Source: Flavobacterium psychrophilum
GTDB lineage: Bacteria > Bacteroidota > Bacteroidia > Flavobacteriales > Flavobacteriaceae
Assembly (NCBI GenBank): GCA_945861915.1
Contig: CAMAWK010000024.1
Location: forward strand, 1-17,546
Direction of reading: 5' to 3'
DNA: 17,546 bases
The notes beneath the pieces are model-generated. The model saw only the letters and a program-made list of their open reading frames with translations, did not search any database and was not told the origin of the DNA. This document shows, one piece after another, positions 6,652-13,082 of this stretch; position 1 is the stretch's first letter, and each line of letters opens with the position of its first letter. The position numbers and the translations under genes are program-made.

Positions 6652-7244
6652 GAATCATTTCTGGCAAATACAAAGGAAGACGTATTTTTCCGCCCAAAGG
6701 TCTTCCAGTTCGTCCCACAACCGACATGAGCAAGGAAGCTTTGTTCAATGTTTTAAATAATCATTTCAATTTTGAAGGTTTAAAAATACTCGATTTATTT
6801 GCTGGAACAGGCAATATTAGTTTCGAGTTTGCCTCTCGTGGCAGCACACCTATTACTTCTGTTGATGCTGATTTTGGTTGCGTAAAATTTATCAAACAAG
6901 TCGCTGCCGAATATGATTTTAACATTGCAGCCTCAAAAAGTGATGTGTTTCAATTTTTAGAGAGAAACAAAGCCAGTTTCGATATTATTTTTGCCGACCC
7001 GCCTTATAATTTAGATCAAAAAACATTTGAAAAAGTAGTTCAAACTGTTTTTGAAAACAACAGTTTAAACGAGGATGGCATGATGATTATTGAACATTCT
7101 AAATACACTAAACTCGACCATTTGAATCACTTTTCGTTCAAGAAAAGTTATGGAGGTTCTATCTTTAGCTTTTTTGAAATTGGAAAATCAGATACACCTG
7201 AAATCGATGATGAAGATCTATTTTCGGGTTCGGAAGAAGAGTAA
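6648..7244 (+). CDS. rsmD: 16S rRNA (guanine-966-N2)-methyltransferase RsmD
   Basis: 198-residue class I SAM-dependent methyltransferase that methylates N2 of G966 in 16S rRNA during 30S assembly. The N-terminal signature MRIISGKYKGRRI leads to RPTTDMSKEALFN. The SAM-binding motif I is ILDLFAGTGN (47-56) and the catalytic DPPY is at 117-120. Start is GTG at 6648, inside the DUF3822 stop region (GTGA), which gives the expected MRIISG terminus. The last 20 residues are very acidic (DDEDLFSGSEEE). It converges with the alpha/beta hydrolase: stop codons are separated by 5 bp, and a 7-bp inverted repeat (GAGTAAT 7239-7245, ATTACTC 7256-7262) spans both ends without a T-run. Confidence 0.94.
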   Translation: MRIISGKYKGRRIFPPKGLPVRPTTDMSKEALFNVLNNHFNFEGLKILDLFAGTGNISFEFASRGSTPITSVDADFGCVKFIKQVAAEYDFNIAASKSDVFQFLERNKASFDIIFADPPYNLDQKTFEKVVQTVFENNSLNEDGMMIIEHSKYTKLDHLNHFSFKKSYGGSIFSFFEIGKSDTPEIDDEDLFSGSEEE

Positions 7245-7249
7245 TTCTA

Positions 7250-8050
7250 TTATTTATTACTCAAAGTCCCAATAAATAATAACACTTGCTCATTAAAAAC
7301 GACTGGTTGCTCTACATTTACCACATGACCAGAATTTTTAACAACTAGTAATTTAGATGATTTATAATGGTTTTTAACTACGAGTCGAACCGAAGGTAAA
7401 AACATATAATCTTCTTCGCCCATCACATAAAAAGTAGGGATATCAAGTTCTACTTGACGAAACCACTTTAAAATAGGATTAATTTCTGAAGTGAGTTTAA
7501 ACCATTTTATAAATTCTTTTTGATATAATTTCTTAGCTTCGTTTATAAAAAGTAAACGCGACTGTCTATGATTTTTTTGAGGCATTATTACAAAAGCAAA
7601 AAACTTGTATAAAACTAAATAAGGTAATACATATTTAAAGGTGTTTCCTAGTTTCATTAGAATTTGTGATTGAAAATTCATTTTCAAAATAGCTCCTCCA
7701 AGTATCATACTTTGTACTCTGTGAGGTTGCATTTCGGCTAACTGACGAATTAAAATGGTGCCTAATGAAATGCCTACAAAATGAGATTTTTCGATTTTTA
7801 AATGGTCAATGACTTCAAGAACATCATTGGCGATAGACTTAAAAGTATATTTTTGTTTGAAAGCATTTTTTATTTGTGCGTTCGAATTTCCGTGACCTCG
7901 TAGGTCAAGTAATAAAACATTGTATTGTTTCTTGAAATCCCGAATTTGTTTAAACCAAATTGATGAACTCCCCCCAGCTCCATGAACAAAAGTGACCCAT
8001 TGATCGCTGTTTTCGTTTTTATAGAGAGTGTAGTTTATCAAAATATTCAT
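7250..8050 (-). CDS. Alpha/beta hydrolase fold protein
   Basis: 266-residue hydrolase from the ATG at 8050; an upstream in-frame ATG at 8095 would add 15 hydrophobic residues. The inner start is preferred because the family begins close to the first strand (MNILINYTLYKNEN). Family features are the oxyanion-hole segment VTFVHGAGG, LLLDLRGHGNS, the nucleophile elbow GISLG (Ser), the acid in MGEEDYMF, and the histidine in NSGHVVNVEQP, so the Ser-Asp-His triad is complete. The lid region (VLYKFFAFVIMPQ and following) is hydrophobic, suggesting an acyl-chain or ester substrate. Substrate is not predictable. If the 8095 start is real, the extra residues could act as a membrane anchor. Confidence 0.87.
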   Translation of the reverse strand: MNILINYTLYKNENSDQWVTFVHGAGGSSSIWFKQIRDFKKQYNVLLLDLRGHGNSNAQIKNAFKQKYTFKSIANDVLEVIDHLKIEKSHFVGISLGTILIRQLAEMQPHRVQSMILGGAILKMNFQSQILMKLGNTFKYVLPYLVLYKFFAFVIMPQKNHRQSRLLFINEAKKLYQKEFIKWFKLTSEINPILKWFRQVELDIPTFYVMGEEDYMFLPSVRLVVKNHYKSSKLLVVKNSGHVVNVEQPVVFNEQVLLFIGTLSNK

Positions 8051-8140
8051 TAAAAGATTTAAAAATAAAACAGATAAATTTAAAAGTAAATTCACGAATT
8101 GTATAAATATACACTCTCGAATTTATAGTTTAATAAAAAA

Positions 8141-8445
8141 GCAGACCTGTAAGCCGGATTCTGTCACTAATAAATTAGCACCCTATCATTTATCTAGGCA
8201 CACAATTGCTCGTGTACTCCATCTTTCTACCCTTCGACAACGGGCGAGAAACCCTTAAAAGCCGATATACTTGAAATTTCACCGCATAGAGTTTACCTGG
8301 TTTCACTACAGCATGATCTGTACATTCTTTCTGTTGCACTGGTCCTAACCCGCCTTTGGCTGGCCGACGGCTGTTAGCCGCTATGCTTCTCTTTGGTGTC
8401 CGGACTTTCCTCTCATTATTTCTAACAAGCGATAAGGCAGTCTGC
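8141..8445 (-). ncRNA. rnpB: RNase P RNA (bacterial class A)
   Basis: Catalytic RNA of ribonuclease P, which trims the 5' leader of pre-tRNAs. On the minus strand the conserved blocks appear in order: GAGGAAAGTCCGGACACC (8412-8395), CAACAGAAAGA near 8337, GGTAAACTC (8297-8289) and GACAGAATCCGGCTTAC (8165-8149). The ends pair as P1: GCAGAC at the 5' end (8445-8440) with GTCTGC at the 3' end (8146-8141). A run of T follows (8140-8134) and probably ends transcription. A TACTTTTG -7 box lies 4 bp before the predicted 5' end. Ends are inferred from P1 pairing and the promoter, so they may be off by a few bases. Confidence 0.95.
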
Positions 8446-8449
8446 GGTG

Positions 8450-8457
8450 CAAAAGTA
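8450..8457 (-). promoter_or_regulatory. rnpB -7 element
   Basis: Minus-strand TACTTTTG (TAnnTTTG), ending 4 bp before the P1-defined 5' end of RNase P RNA, as expected for a -7 box. The -33 region is occupied by a heptameric repeat and shows no TTG. Confidence 0.65.
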
Positions 8458-8459
8458 GG

Positions 8460-8502
8460 GATTTTAGATTGTAGATTGCTGATTTTAGATTGTAGATTTC
8501 TG
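8460..8502 (+). repeat. Heptameric short tandem repeat upstream of rnpB
   Basis: Six consecutive 7-bp units fit TTNNNGA or a close variant (TTTTAGA, TTGTAGA and variants). A higher-order 21-bp period is also present: GATTTTAGATTGTAGATT occurs at 8460-8477 and again at 8481-8498. It abuts the rnpB -7 box and occupies its -33 region. Confidence 0.75.
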
Positions 8503-8577
8503 TAAGACATCGAACTTGATTTTTGATAATTATGATTTCAATTAAAAACCTTATTATTGTATGTAAAATTTTCAAAA

Positions 8578-9243
8578 ATGAAACTAAACAATCTATTCTT
8601 TTTAATTATTTGTTTATTAAATATCAATATTTCACTTGCCTGTAAGTGTTTTGAATACGATAAAGAAAAAATGGTTGAATATGGTTTGCATAAATATGAT
8701 ATGGTATTTTATGGAGAACTAATAAAACTAGATACTAACAACAAAACTTATAATTTTAAAATAATAGAACTTTTCAAAGGAAATTTAATCTCAAAAACTA
8801 TTGAAGGTGTTACTGAAGGTGGTAATTGCAGTTTATTTCCTGATAAAAAAGGTTTGTGGATTGTTTATGGTAATTTCAATAATGAAAATAAAATGTCTCT
8901 GAGTATGTGTTCACCAACACAATCACAAGATTTCGGACCGGGTTGGCTTCCTCCACTAGAATTTAAACGTGATACATTCGGTAAAATCATTGAACCTACT
9001 GAAATTGATTCTGAAATCAACTACTTAAAATTTAAATTAGAATCATTAAGAAGTTTTATTTATCAATTAGAACAATTAAGAGCTTATAAATTATCTCAAA
9101 ATAAAATTCCTGTAAGCAAAAAAAATACAGTAAAAGACAATATCACAATCATTTCTTTAATTATCAATATGTTATTAATTTCGATTCTGATTTTTATATT
9201 GGTAAAGAAAATATCTCAATCAAATAAACGAATCAACGAATAA
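8578..9243 (+). CDS. Secreted, C-terminally anchored protein with NTR/TIMP-like cysteine pattern
   Basis: 221-residue protein from the ATG at 8578; an earlier in-frame ATG at 8557 only adds MYVKFSK before the signal peptide. The signal peptide covers about residues 1-21 and would leave the mature protein starting CKC. The pattern of a cysteine at the mature N-terminus, then YDMVFYGELIKL, FKIIELFKG, GGNCSLF, GLWIVYGNF and MCSP, resembles bacterial proteins with a netrin-like/TIMP OB-fold. In those proteins the N-terminal CxC pairs with two later cysteines. A charged linker of about 60 residues with heptad-like leucines follows. A hydrophobic segment (about residues 188-210, IISLIINMLLISILIFILV) and a basic tail then complete a type I membrane topology. 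It does not look like a metalloprotease inhibitor in detail; function is unknown. No neighbour is co-directional and close, so it is probably monocistronic. Confidence 0.7.
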   Translation: MKLNNLFFLIICLLNINISLACKCFEYDKEKMVEYGLHKYDMVFYGELIKLDTNNKTYNFKIIELFKGNLISKTIEGVTEGGNCSLFPDKKGLWIVYGNFNNENKMSLSMCSPTQSQDFGPGWLPPLEFKRDTFGKIIEPTEIDSEINYLKFKLESLRSFIYQLEQLRAYKLSQNKIPVSKKNTVKDNITIISLIINMLLISILIFILVKKISQSNKRINE

Positions 9244-9252
9244 CCAAATCAA

Positions 9253-10005
9253 CTACTTGTGTTTAAACCAACATGAATCGGAATTTTCATATTTCTTAAA
9301 CACTGTATTGACGGGATTTCCGTGAATTAGTAGTTTGTTATATTGCGTTCGAACCAAATAATTAAAAGCACCCATATCGCCAGTAAACAATGTTTTATTT
9401 TCAGAATTATAGCGTTTATGGATTGCCCATAATTTAGCAATAAAAGATTGCATGACCGTTATTGAACCTCCGATAACACCACAATTCAGCAATGTTTCGT
9501 ATTTAAAATCGGTTTCAAAATTGGCATAATCAGTAATCAAATTCCGAAAATGAGTGGAATGTTCTTGCATCCAATCGTTATTCAACACTTCAAGTTCATC
9601 GCCACAAAAAAGGGCTTTCTCATTATCTAAAAACAGTGTTTCTGTAAAAGGGTTTTTCAAAACAACCACATCGGAAACATCTGTAAAAAATAAATTATCA
9701 ATGGATTCTGCATGCTTTTTTAAGAATTCATTGTAAACAAAATACCTAAAAACATTGGGATTGAATTGATTGTTGTATTCGACTTTTATGAAATGGAGAA
9801 AGTCATTTTCGTACTCTTTGCAAGTAGCTTCTGAAAAATTATTATGAAATAGGATTCCTTGCAAACCCAAATCGGCAATCGATTTTGCCCAAGCTGCCAC
9901 AATCGAAAAATCGTCGTTTGGCAATACGGAACTTCTATTTACATCATAAACGCCCGAAATATGAGATGCAAGAATAAGATTCTTGGCCAATTTAAAATGT
10001 TTCAT
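9253..10005 (-). CDS. GT-A-like glycosyltransferase (uncharacterised)
   Basis: 250-residue cytoplasmic protein probably belonging to a nucleotide-diphospho-sugar transferase (GT-A) group. Supporting segments are LFFTDVSDVVVLKNPF, where DVSD may be the metal-binding DxD-like motif, then LLNCGVIGG and TGDMGAFNYLV, and the C-terminal HGNPVNTVFKKYE with SCWFKHK. This arrangement is typical of enzymes related to the galactosyltransferase GMA12/MNN10 or capsule GT groups. It is the second gene of a two-gene operon: its ATG overlaps the stop of the upstream GT2 gene by 4 bp (ATGA), so translation is coupled. The pair probably decorates a surface glycan; acceptor and sugar cannot be told from the sequence. 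The strand ends close to the convergent secreted-protein gene (9 bp apart). Confidence 0.65.
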   Translation of the reverse strand: MKHFKLAKNLILASHISGVYDVNRSSVLPNDDFSIVAAWAKSIADLGLQGILFHNNFSEATCKEYENDFLHFIKVEYNNQFNPNVFRYFVYNEFLKKHAESIDNLFFTDVSDVVVLKNPFTETLFLDNEKALFCGDELEVLNNDWMQEHSTHFRNLITDYANFETDFKYETLLNCGVIGGSITVMQSFIAKLWAIHKRYNSENKTLFTGDMGAFNYLVRTQYNKLLIHGNPVNTVFKKYENSDSCWFKHK

Positions 10006-10649
10006 ACCGTTTCGGACTCACTTTTAACTCTGGCAGTCAAACTATCAGGATTGTCACGATAATAAATGTAGGTTCTTAAATCAAGTTTTTTGACCACAAA
10101 TTGTTGTTCGGCTCTTTCATAAAAATGGGCATCGGCTCCATACATATCCTGAAAATTAAGACTTTCGAATACTTTCTTTTTTCCAAACAAAGTGGCAAAC
10201 AAAATACAATCATCTACGTGCACCACTTCGTTAGTATTAAAACGATCCGGAACATAATAATCTGCTTCCTGATTCACGACGGTTTCGGTAGTTGAAGCTA
10301 TCAAATCTAACGATTCCATTTCGGCAAAACAAGCACTTAAATGATTGGGTTTGTACTCATCATCGGCATCAATCACAGTAATAAATTCGCCATTGCAAAT
10401 TAAAATTCCTTTGTTTACTGATTCCGCTTGACTGCAGTTTTTATGACGCAAATAGGTGATTTTATCTTCGTGCTTGATAGCGTAGTTGAGGATTTCTGTT
10501 TGGGTATTATTATTACTACCATCATCTATAATTAGTAAATCGAAATTGTGATAATCTTGATTCAAAACTGAATCGATGGCTCTTTTTATCAGTTTAAATG
10601 GGGTATTGTAAACCGACATAATAACGGAAACTCTATTTCTAAAAGGCAT
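10002..10649 (-). CDS. Family 2 glycosyltransferase
   Basis: 215-residue GT2 (GT-A fold) enzyme. Family features are the N-terminal VSVIMSVYNTP, AIDSVLNQDYHNFDLLIIDDGS, then NKGILICNGEFITVIDADDEYKPNHL, where DADD is the metal- and UDP-sugar-binding DxD motif. The protein is shorter than many GT2 enzymes (about 250-330 residues) and ends soon after the YERAEQQFVVKKL segment, yet it has no frame defect; it may be a natural short form. No membrane segment is present. It is first in the operon and overlaps the downstream glycosyltransferase by 4 bp. The start is the ATG at 10647-10649; no strong ribosome binding site precedes it. Confidence 0.88.
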   Translation of the reverse strand: MPFRNRVSVIMSVYNTPFKLIKRAIDSVLNQDYHNFDLLIIDDGSNNNTQTEILNYAIKHEDKITYLRHKNCSQAESVNKGILICNGEFITVIDADDEYKPNHLSACFAEMESLDLIASTTETVVNQEADYYVPDRFNTNEVVHVDDCILFATLFGKKKVFESLNFQDMYGADAHFYERAEQQFVVKKLDLRTYIYYRDNPDSLTARVKSESETV

Positions 10650-10722
10650 AATTGGGGTAAAAAATTAAACTATTGGCAAGGTACAAACTTGCAGTAAGAT
10701 ATAGATTAATTTTAAATTAAGA

Positions 10723-10740
10723 ATTTCATTTTAATGAAAT
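10723..10740 (+). repeat. Near-perfect palindrome in the dnaX promoter region
   Basis: ATTTCATT and AATGAAAT form 8-bp arms around a 2-bp centre. It lies 22 bp upstream of the dnaX -7 box, where a -33 element or operator would be. No TTG -33 element is otherwise seen, so it could be a regulator site, but an AT-rich chance palindrome is possible. Confidence 0.4.
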
Positions 10741-10762
10741 ATATAAATTAAAATATTAAAAC

Positions 10763-10770
10763 TATATTTG
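10763..10770 (+). promoter_or_regulatory. dnaX -7 element
   Basis: TATATTTG, an exact TAnnTTTG match, 17 bp before the dnaX ATG at 10788. No clear -33 TTG is visible. Confidence 0.5.
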
Positions 10771-10787
10771 CTCAACTTAAAATTTCT

Positions 10788-12544
10788 ATGGAACAATTTG
10801 TAGTATCGGCTCGAAAATACCGTCCGCAAACATTTAAAGATGTAGTGGGGCAAAAAGCAATTACGAGTACATTATTACACGCCATCGAAAGCAATCACTT
10901 GGCCTCTGCCTTACTTTTTACAGGTCCTCGTGGTGTTGGAAAAACAACTTGTGCTCGAATTTTGGCTCGAAAAATTAACCAACCCGGTTATGATGACCCA
11001 AACGAAGATTTTGCTTTTAATGTATTCGAATTAGATGCTGCTTCGAACAATTCTGTTGACGATATACGAAATTTGATTGATCAAGTGCGCATCCCACCGC
11101 AAACTGGGCAATACAAAGTGTACATCATCGATGAGGTTCATATGTTGTCTTCAGCCGCTTTTAACGCATTCCTAAAAACCTTAGAAGAACCACCCAAGCA
11201 TGCCATTTTTATATTGGCTACGACCGAAAAGCACAAAATTATCCCAACTATACTATCTCGTTGTCAGATTTTTGATTTTAAACGAATTACCGTCAAAGAT
11301 GCCAAAGAACATTTAGCTGAAGTGGCTCAAAGTCAAGGCGTTATTTGCGAAGACGATGCATTGCACATTATAGCTCAAAAAGCCGATGGTGCCATGCGTG
11401 ATGCTTTGTCGATTTTTGACCGAGTGGTTTCGTATTGCGGGACCAATTTGACTCGTCAAGCGGTTACAGAAAATCTAAACGTATTGGATTATGAAACTTA
11501 TGTTTCTATAACCGACTTAATTTTAGAGAATAAAATTCCAGAATTATTGATTGCTTTCAACGAAATTCTTTCCAAAGGATTTGATGCACATCATTTTGTT
11601 TCTGGTTTGGCCTCACATTTCAGAGATTTATTAGTCTCGAAAACACCTGCAACTTTATCATTATTAGAAGTGGGCGAACAAGCCCAAAAATTATACGGAA
11701 TCCAATCTCAAAAGGCATCACAAGAATTCCTGTTGAAAGGAATCGAAATTGCCAACGACTGCGATTTGAAATACAAAGTGAGTCAAAACCAGCGATTATT
11801 GGTTGAACTTTGCCTGATGCAACTAGCCTCTATCACTTTTGATGGAGAAAAAAAAAAGTTGAGTCCTTTATAATTCCACCGACTTATTTCAGAAGAACGA
11901 ATTATTCTATCGTCGAAAGTGTAAAGTCGAAAGTCGAAAATCCGCAGGAGATTAATACAACTACTAGTCTTCCTGGAATTGAAATTCCAAACCAAGTTGT
12001 TTCTTCAATAGATTTACCCCAAAGCCCAGACCCCAAAGCTCATACCCTAGACCCAAGTCCTCAAACCCAAGACTCTCAAGAAGAAATAAAAATTTCTGCC
12101 TTATCACTTTCGAGTATTCGAGCCAAAAAAGAATTACAAGAGAACAATAAATCGCTAATCAAAGAAGAATTTCAACATGCAACTGAAGCTTTCAACGAAA
12201 CAGATATGTTATTGCATTGGAGTAAATATGCGCAACGACTGGGCGATAAAGGGCATAAAATCATGGAGTCGCTTTTATTAATTACCAATCCAAAACTGGA
12301 CGGAACAACGATTATTCATGAATTGCCTAATGATGGTTCAAAAATTGAATTTGAAACCGAAAAACAAGAATTGTTAGGCTATTTGAGAGGCAAACTTCAT
12401 AATCATGACATCACTATTGAAGTCATTGTAAATGAAAAAGTGGAACAAAAATTTGCTTTTACTGCTCAAGACAAATACAATAGATTGAATGAAATAAACC
12501 CCAATTTAGAGTTATTGAAACGCACCTTTGATTTGGATATTTAA
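10788..12544 (+). CDS. dnaX: DNA polymerase III subunit gamma/tau, with -1 frameshift
   Basis: Clamp-loader ATPase and organiser of the replicative polymerase. The first frame (10788-11873, 361 residues) is a complete gamma-like protein. It has Walker A GPRGVGKT (46-53), ELDAASNN, Walker B IIDEVHML (113-120), sensor 1 LATTE (143-147) and the arginine-finger SRC (157-159), then domain III. It ends shortly after a ten-A run. Reading in the -1 frame from there continues as FIIPPTYFRR, a Pro/Ser/Gln-rich linker, ISALSLSSIRAKKEL and the C-terminal domain MLLHWSKYAQRL to the TAA at 12542-12544. The full tau product would be about 585 residues. No four-cysteine zinc module lies between Walker A and ELDAASN; GYDDPNEDFAFN occupies that place. 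The dual product could be programmed, or the run could be miscounted in the assembly. Confidence 0.9.
11844..11858 (+). promoter_or_regulatory. dnaX slippery site (A10 run with in-phase A AAA AAG)
   Basis: GGAG (11844-11847) is followed by ten A (11848-11857) and G. The zero frame reads GAA AAA AAA AAG TTG, so the heptamer A AAA AAG (11852-11858) is in the phase used by the E. coli dnaX frameshift site. The zero frame stops at TAA 11871-11873, giving a gamma-length product. A -1 slip enters the tau frame. The GGAG is only 4 bp from the heptamer, closer than the roughly 10 bp in E. coli, and I see no strong downstream hairpin. Transcriptional slippage on the A-run, as in Thermus dnaX, is an equal or better explanation. 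Confidence 0.7.
11912..11939 (+). repeat. Heptamer repeat GTCGAAA x4 inside dnaX
   Basis: Four adjacent 7-bp units, three identical (GTCGAAA) and one variant (GTGTAAA), in the tau-specific linker just after the frameshift site. 28 bp is not a multiple of three, so gain or loss of one unit would change the frame of tau but not of gamma. Confidence 0.8.
12018..12080 (+). repeat. Heptamer repeat array, about nine units, inside the dnaX linker
   Basis: Nine consecutive 7-bp units close to CCCAAAC (for example CCCAAAG, then CCCAGAC) encode the Pro/Gln/Asp/Ser-rich part of the tau linker. Pattern and length recall the heptameric STRR sequences known in cyanobacteria. Here they lie in a flexible linker that tolerates low-complexity insertions. 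Confidence 0.75.
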
Positions 12545-12575
12545 ATCTACACTCACATATTTTTCAAACATAAAA

Positions 12576-12609
12576 AAACCGTAAGCAATAATACTTACGG
12601 TTTCTTTTT
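12576..12609. terminator. Bidirectional terminator between dnaX and tRNA-Thr
   Basis: AAACCGTAAG (12576-12585) pairs perfectly with CTTACGGTTT (12594-12603) around an 8-nt loop. On the plus strand TTTCTTTTT follows; on the minus strand a run of seven T (complement of 12572-12578) follows. It can therefore end both dnaX and the convergent tRNA transcript. Confidence 0.88.
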
Positions 12610-12610
12610 G

Positions 12611-12684
12611 AGCCGGCGGAGGGACTCGAACCCACGACCTGCTGATTACAAATCAGCTGCTCTAGCCAACTGAGCTACGCTGGC
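12611..12684 (-). tRNA. tRNA-Thr (anticodon UGU)
   Basis: 74-nt tRNA on the minus strand. Acceptor arm is GCCAGCG with CGCCGGC and discriminator T; D arm is in TAGCTCAGTTGGCTAGAGC. The anticodon stem is GCTGA/TCAGC with loop TTTGTAA, so the anticodon is TGT (UGU in RNA), reading ACA and other Thr codons. The T loop is TTCGAGT. CCA is not encoded. Two non-canonical stem positions are seen: A4-C69 in the acceptor stem and T50-T64 in the T stem. It is preceded by a good promoter and followed by a terminator. Confidence 0.95.
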
Positions 12685-12699
12685 GACTCATTTCGGATG

Positions 12700-12730
12700 C
12701 AAATATAAGACTGAATTTGATTTTTCAAAA
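12700..12730 (-). promoter_or_regulatory. tRNA-Thr promoter
   Basis: Minus strand: TTTTG (12730-12726), 18 bp spacer, TATATTTG (12707-12700). This matches the Bacteroidota TTTG-N17-23-TAnnTTTG layout and ends 15 bp before the mature tRNA 5' end. It is the best-formed promoter in the window. Confidence 0.75.
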
Positions 12731-12758
12731 CAATTCTGTCTTTTTTTTATTGACTTTT

Positions 12759-13028
12759 TTACTGTAAATCGTTGATTTTTGTAATCAATTGATTTGCTGT
12801 TTGTTCCAATTCGATATTGATTTGTTTGAAATGAGACTTTTTATTTTCAACATTTTTTGCATTTACTTTAGCAATTAATGTGTCAAAAGCAGCTATTGCC
12901 TCATCAATCAAAGCATTAGTCTCTGTAGTTGGTTTTCCAGAAGTGGAAATTTCAAACAAATAAACTGCTTCAATTATATCTCCTAAAACGTAGTTGATGT
13001 CTTTTTTTAAATTCTTAACGTTTGCCAT
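12759..13028 (-). CDS. Small conserved helical protein, function unknown
   Basis: 89-residue cytoplasmic protein from the ATG at 13026-13028 (MANVKNLKKDINYVLGDIIE). The frame extends to 13064, but the upstream extension crosses the TACTTTTG -7 box at 13061-13054, so the inner start is right. It is almost all alpha-helical and charged, with no cysteine, signal peptide or membrane segment. The middle part (DEAIAAFDTLIAKVNAKN) and the C-terminal part (HFKQINIELEQTANQLITKI) have heptad-like hydrophobic spacing and could form a coiled coil or helical bundle. I recognise it as a small protein found in Flavobacteriia but know no function. It stands alone between tRNA-Thr and the manA pseudogene. Confidence 0.75.
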   Translation of the reverse strand: MANVKNLKKDINYVLGDIIEAVYLFEISTSGKPTTETNALIDEAIAAFDTLIAKVNAKNVENKKSHFKQINIELEQTANQLITKINDLQ

Positions 13029-13053
13029 TTTTATATATTTTAATTTGCTATGG

Positions 13054-13061
13054 CAAAAGTA
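13054..13061 (-). promoter_or_regulatory. -7 element of the small helical protein gene
   Basis: Minus-strand TACTTTTG (TAnnTTTG), 25 bp before the ATG at 13028. It decides the start because the longer frame would begin at or upstream of the promoter. A TTG lies only 14 bp further upstream, shorter than the usual spacing. Confidence 0.55.
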
Positions 13062-13082
13062 CACATTATCTTTTACAATAAG

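Noticed and set aside
8190..8575. Open frames over the RNase P RNA region on the minus strand
   Set aside because: They coincide with conserved rnpB blocks and the heptamer array and encode no recognisable protein.
11783..11995. Minus-strand open frame across the dnaX frameshift site
   Set aside because: It overlaps conserved dnaX coding sequence on the other strand and has no recognisable features.
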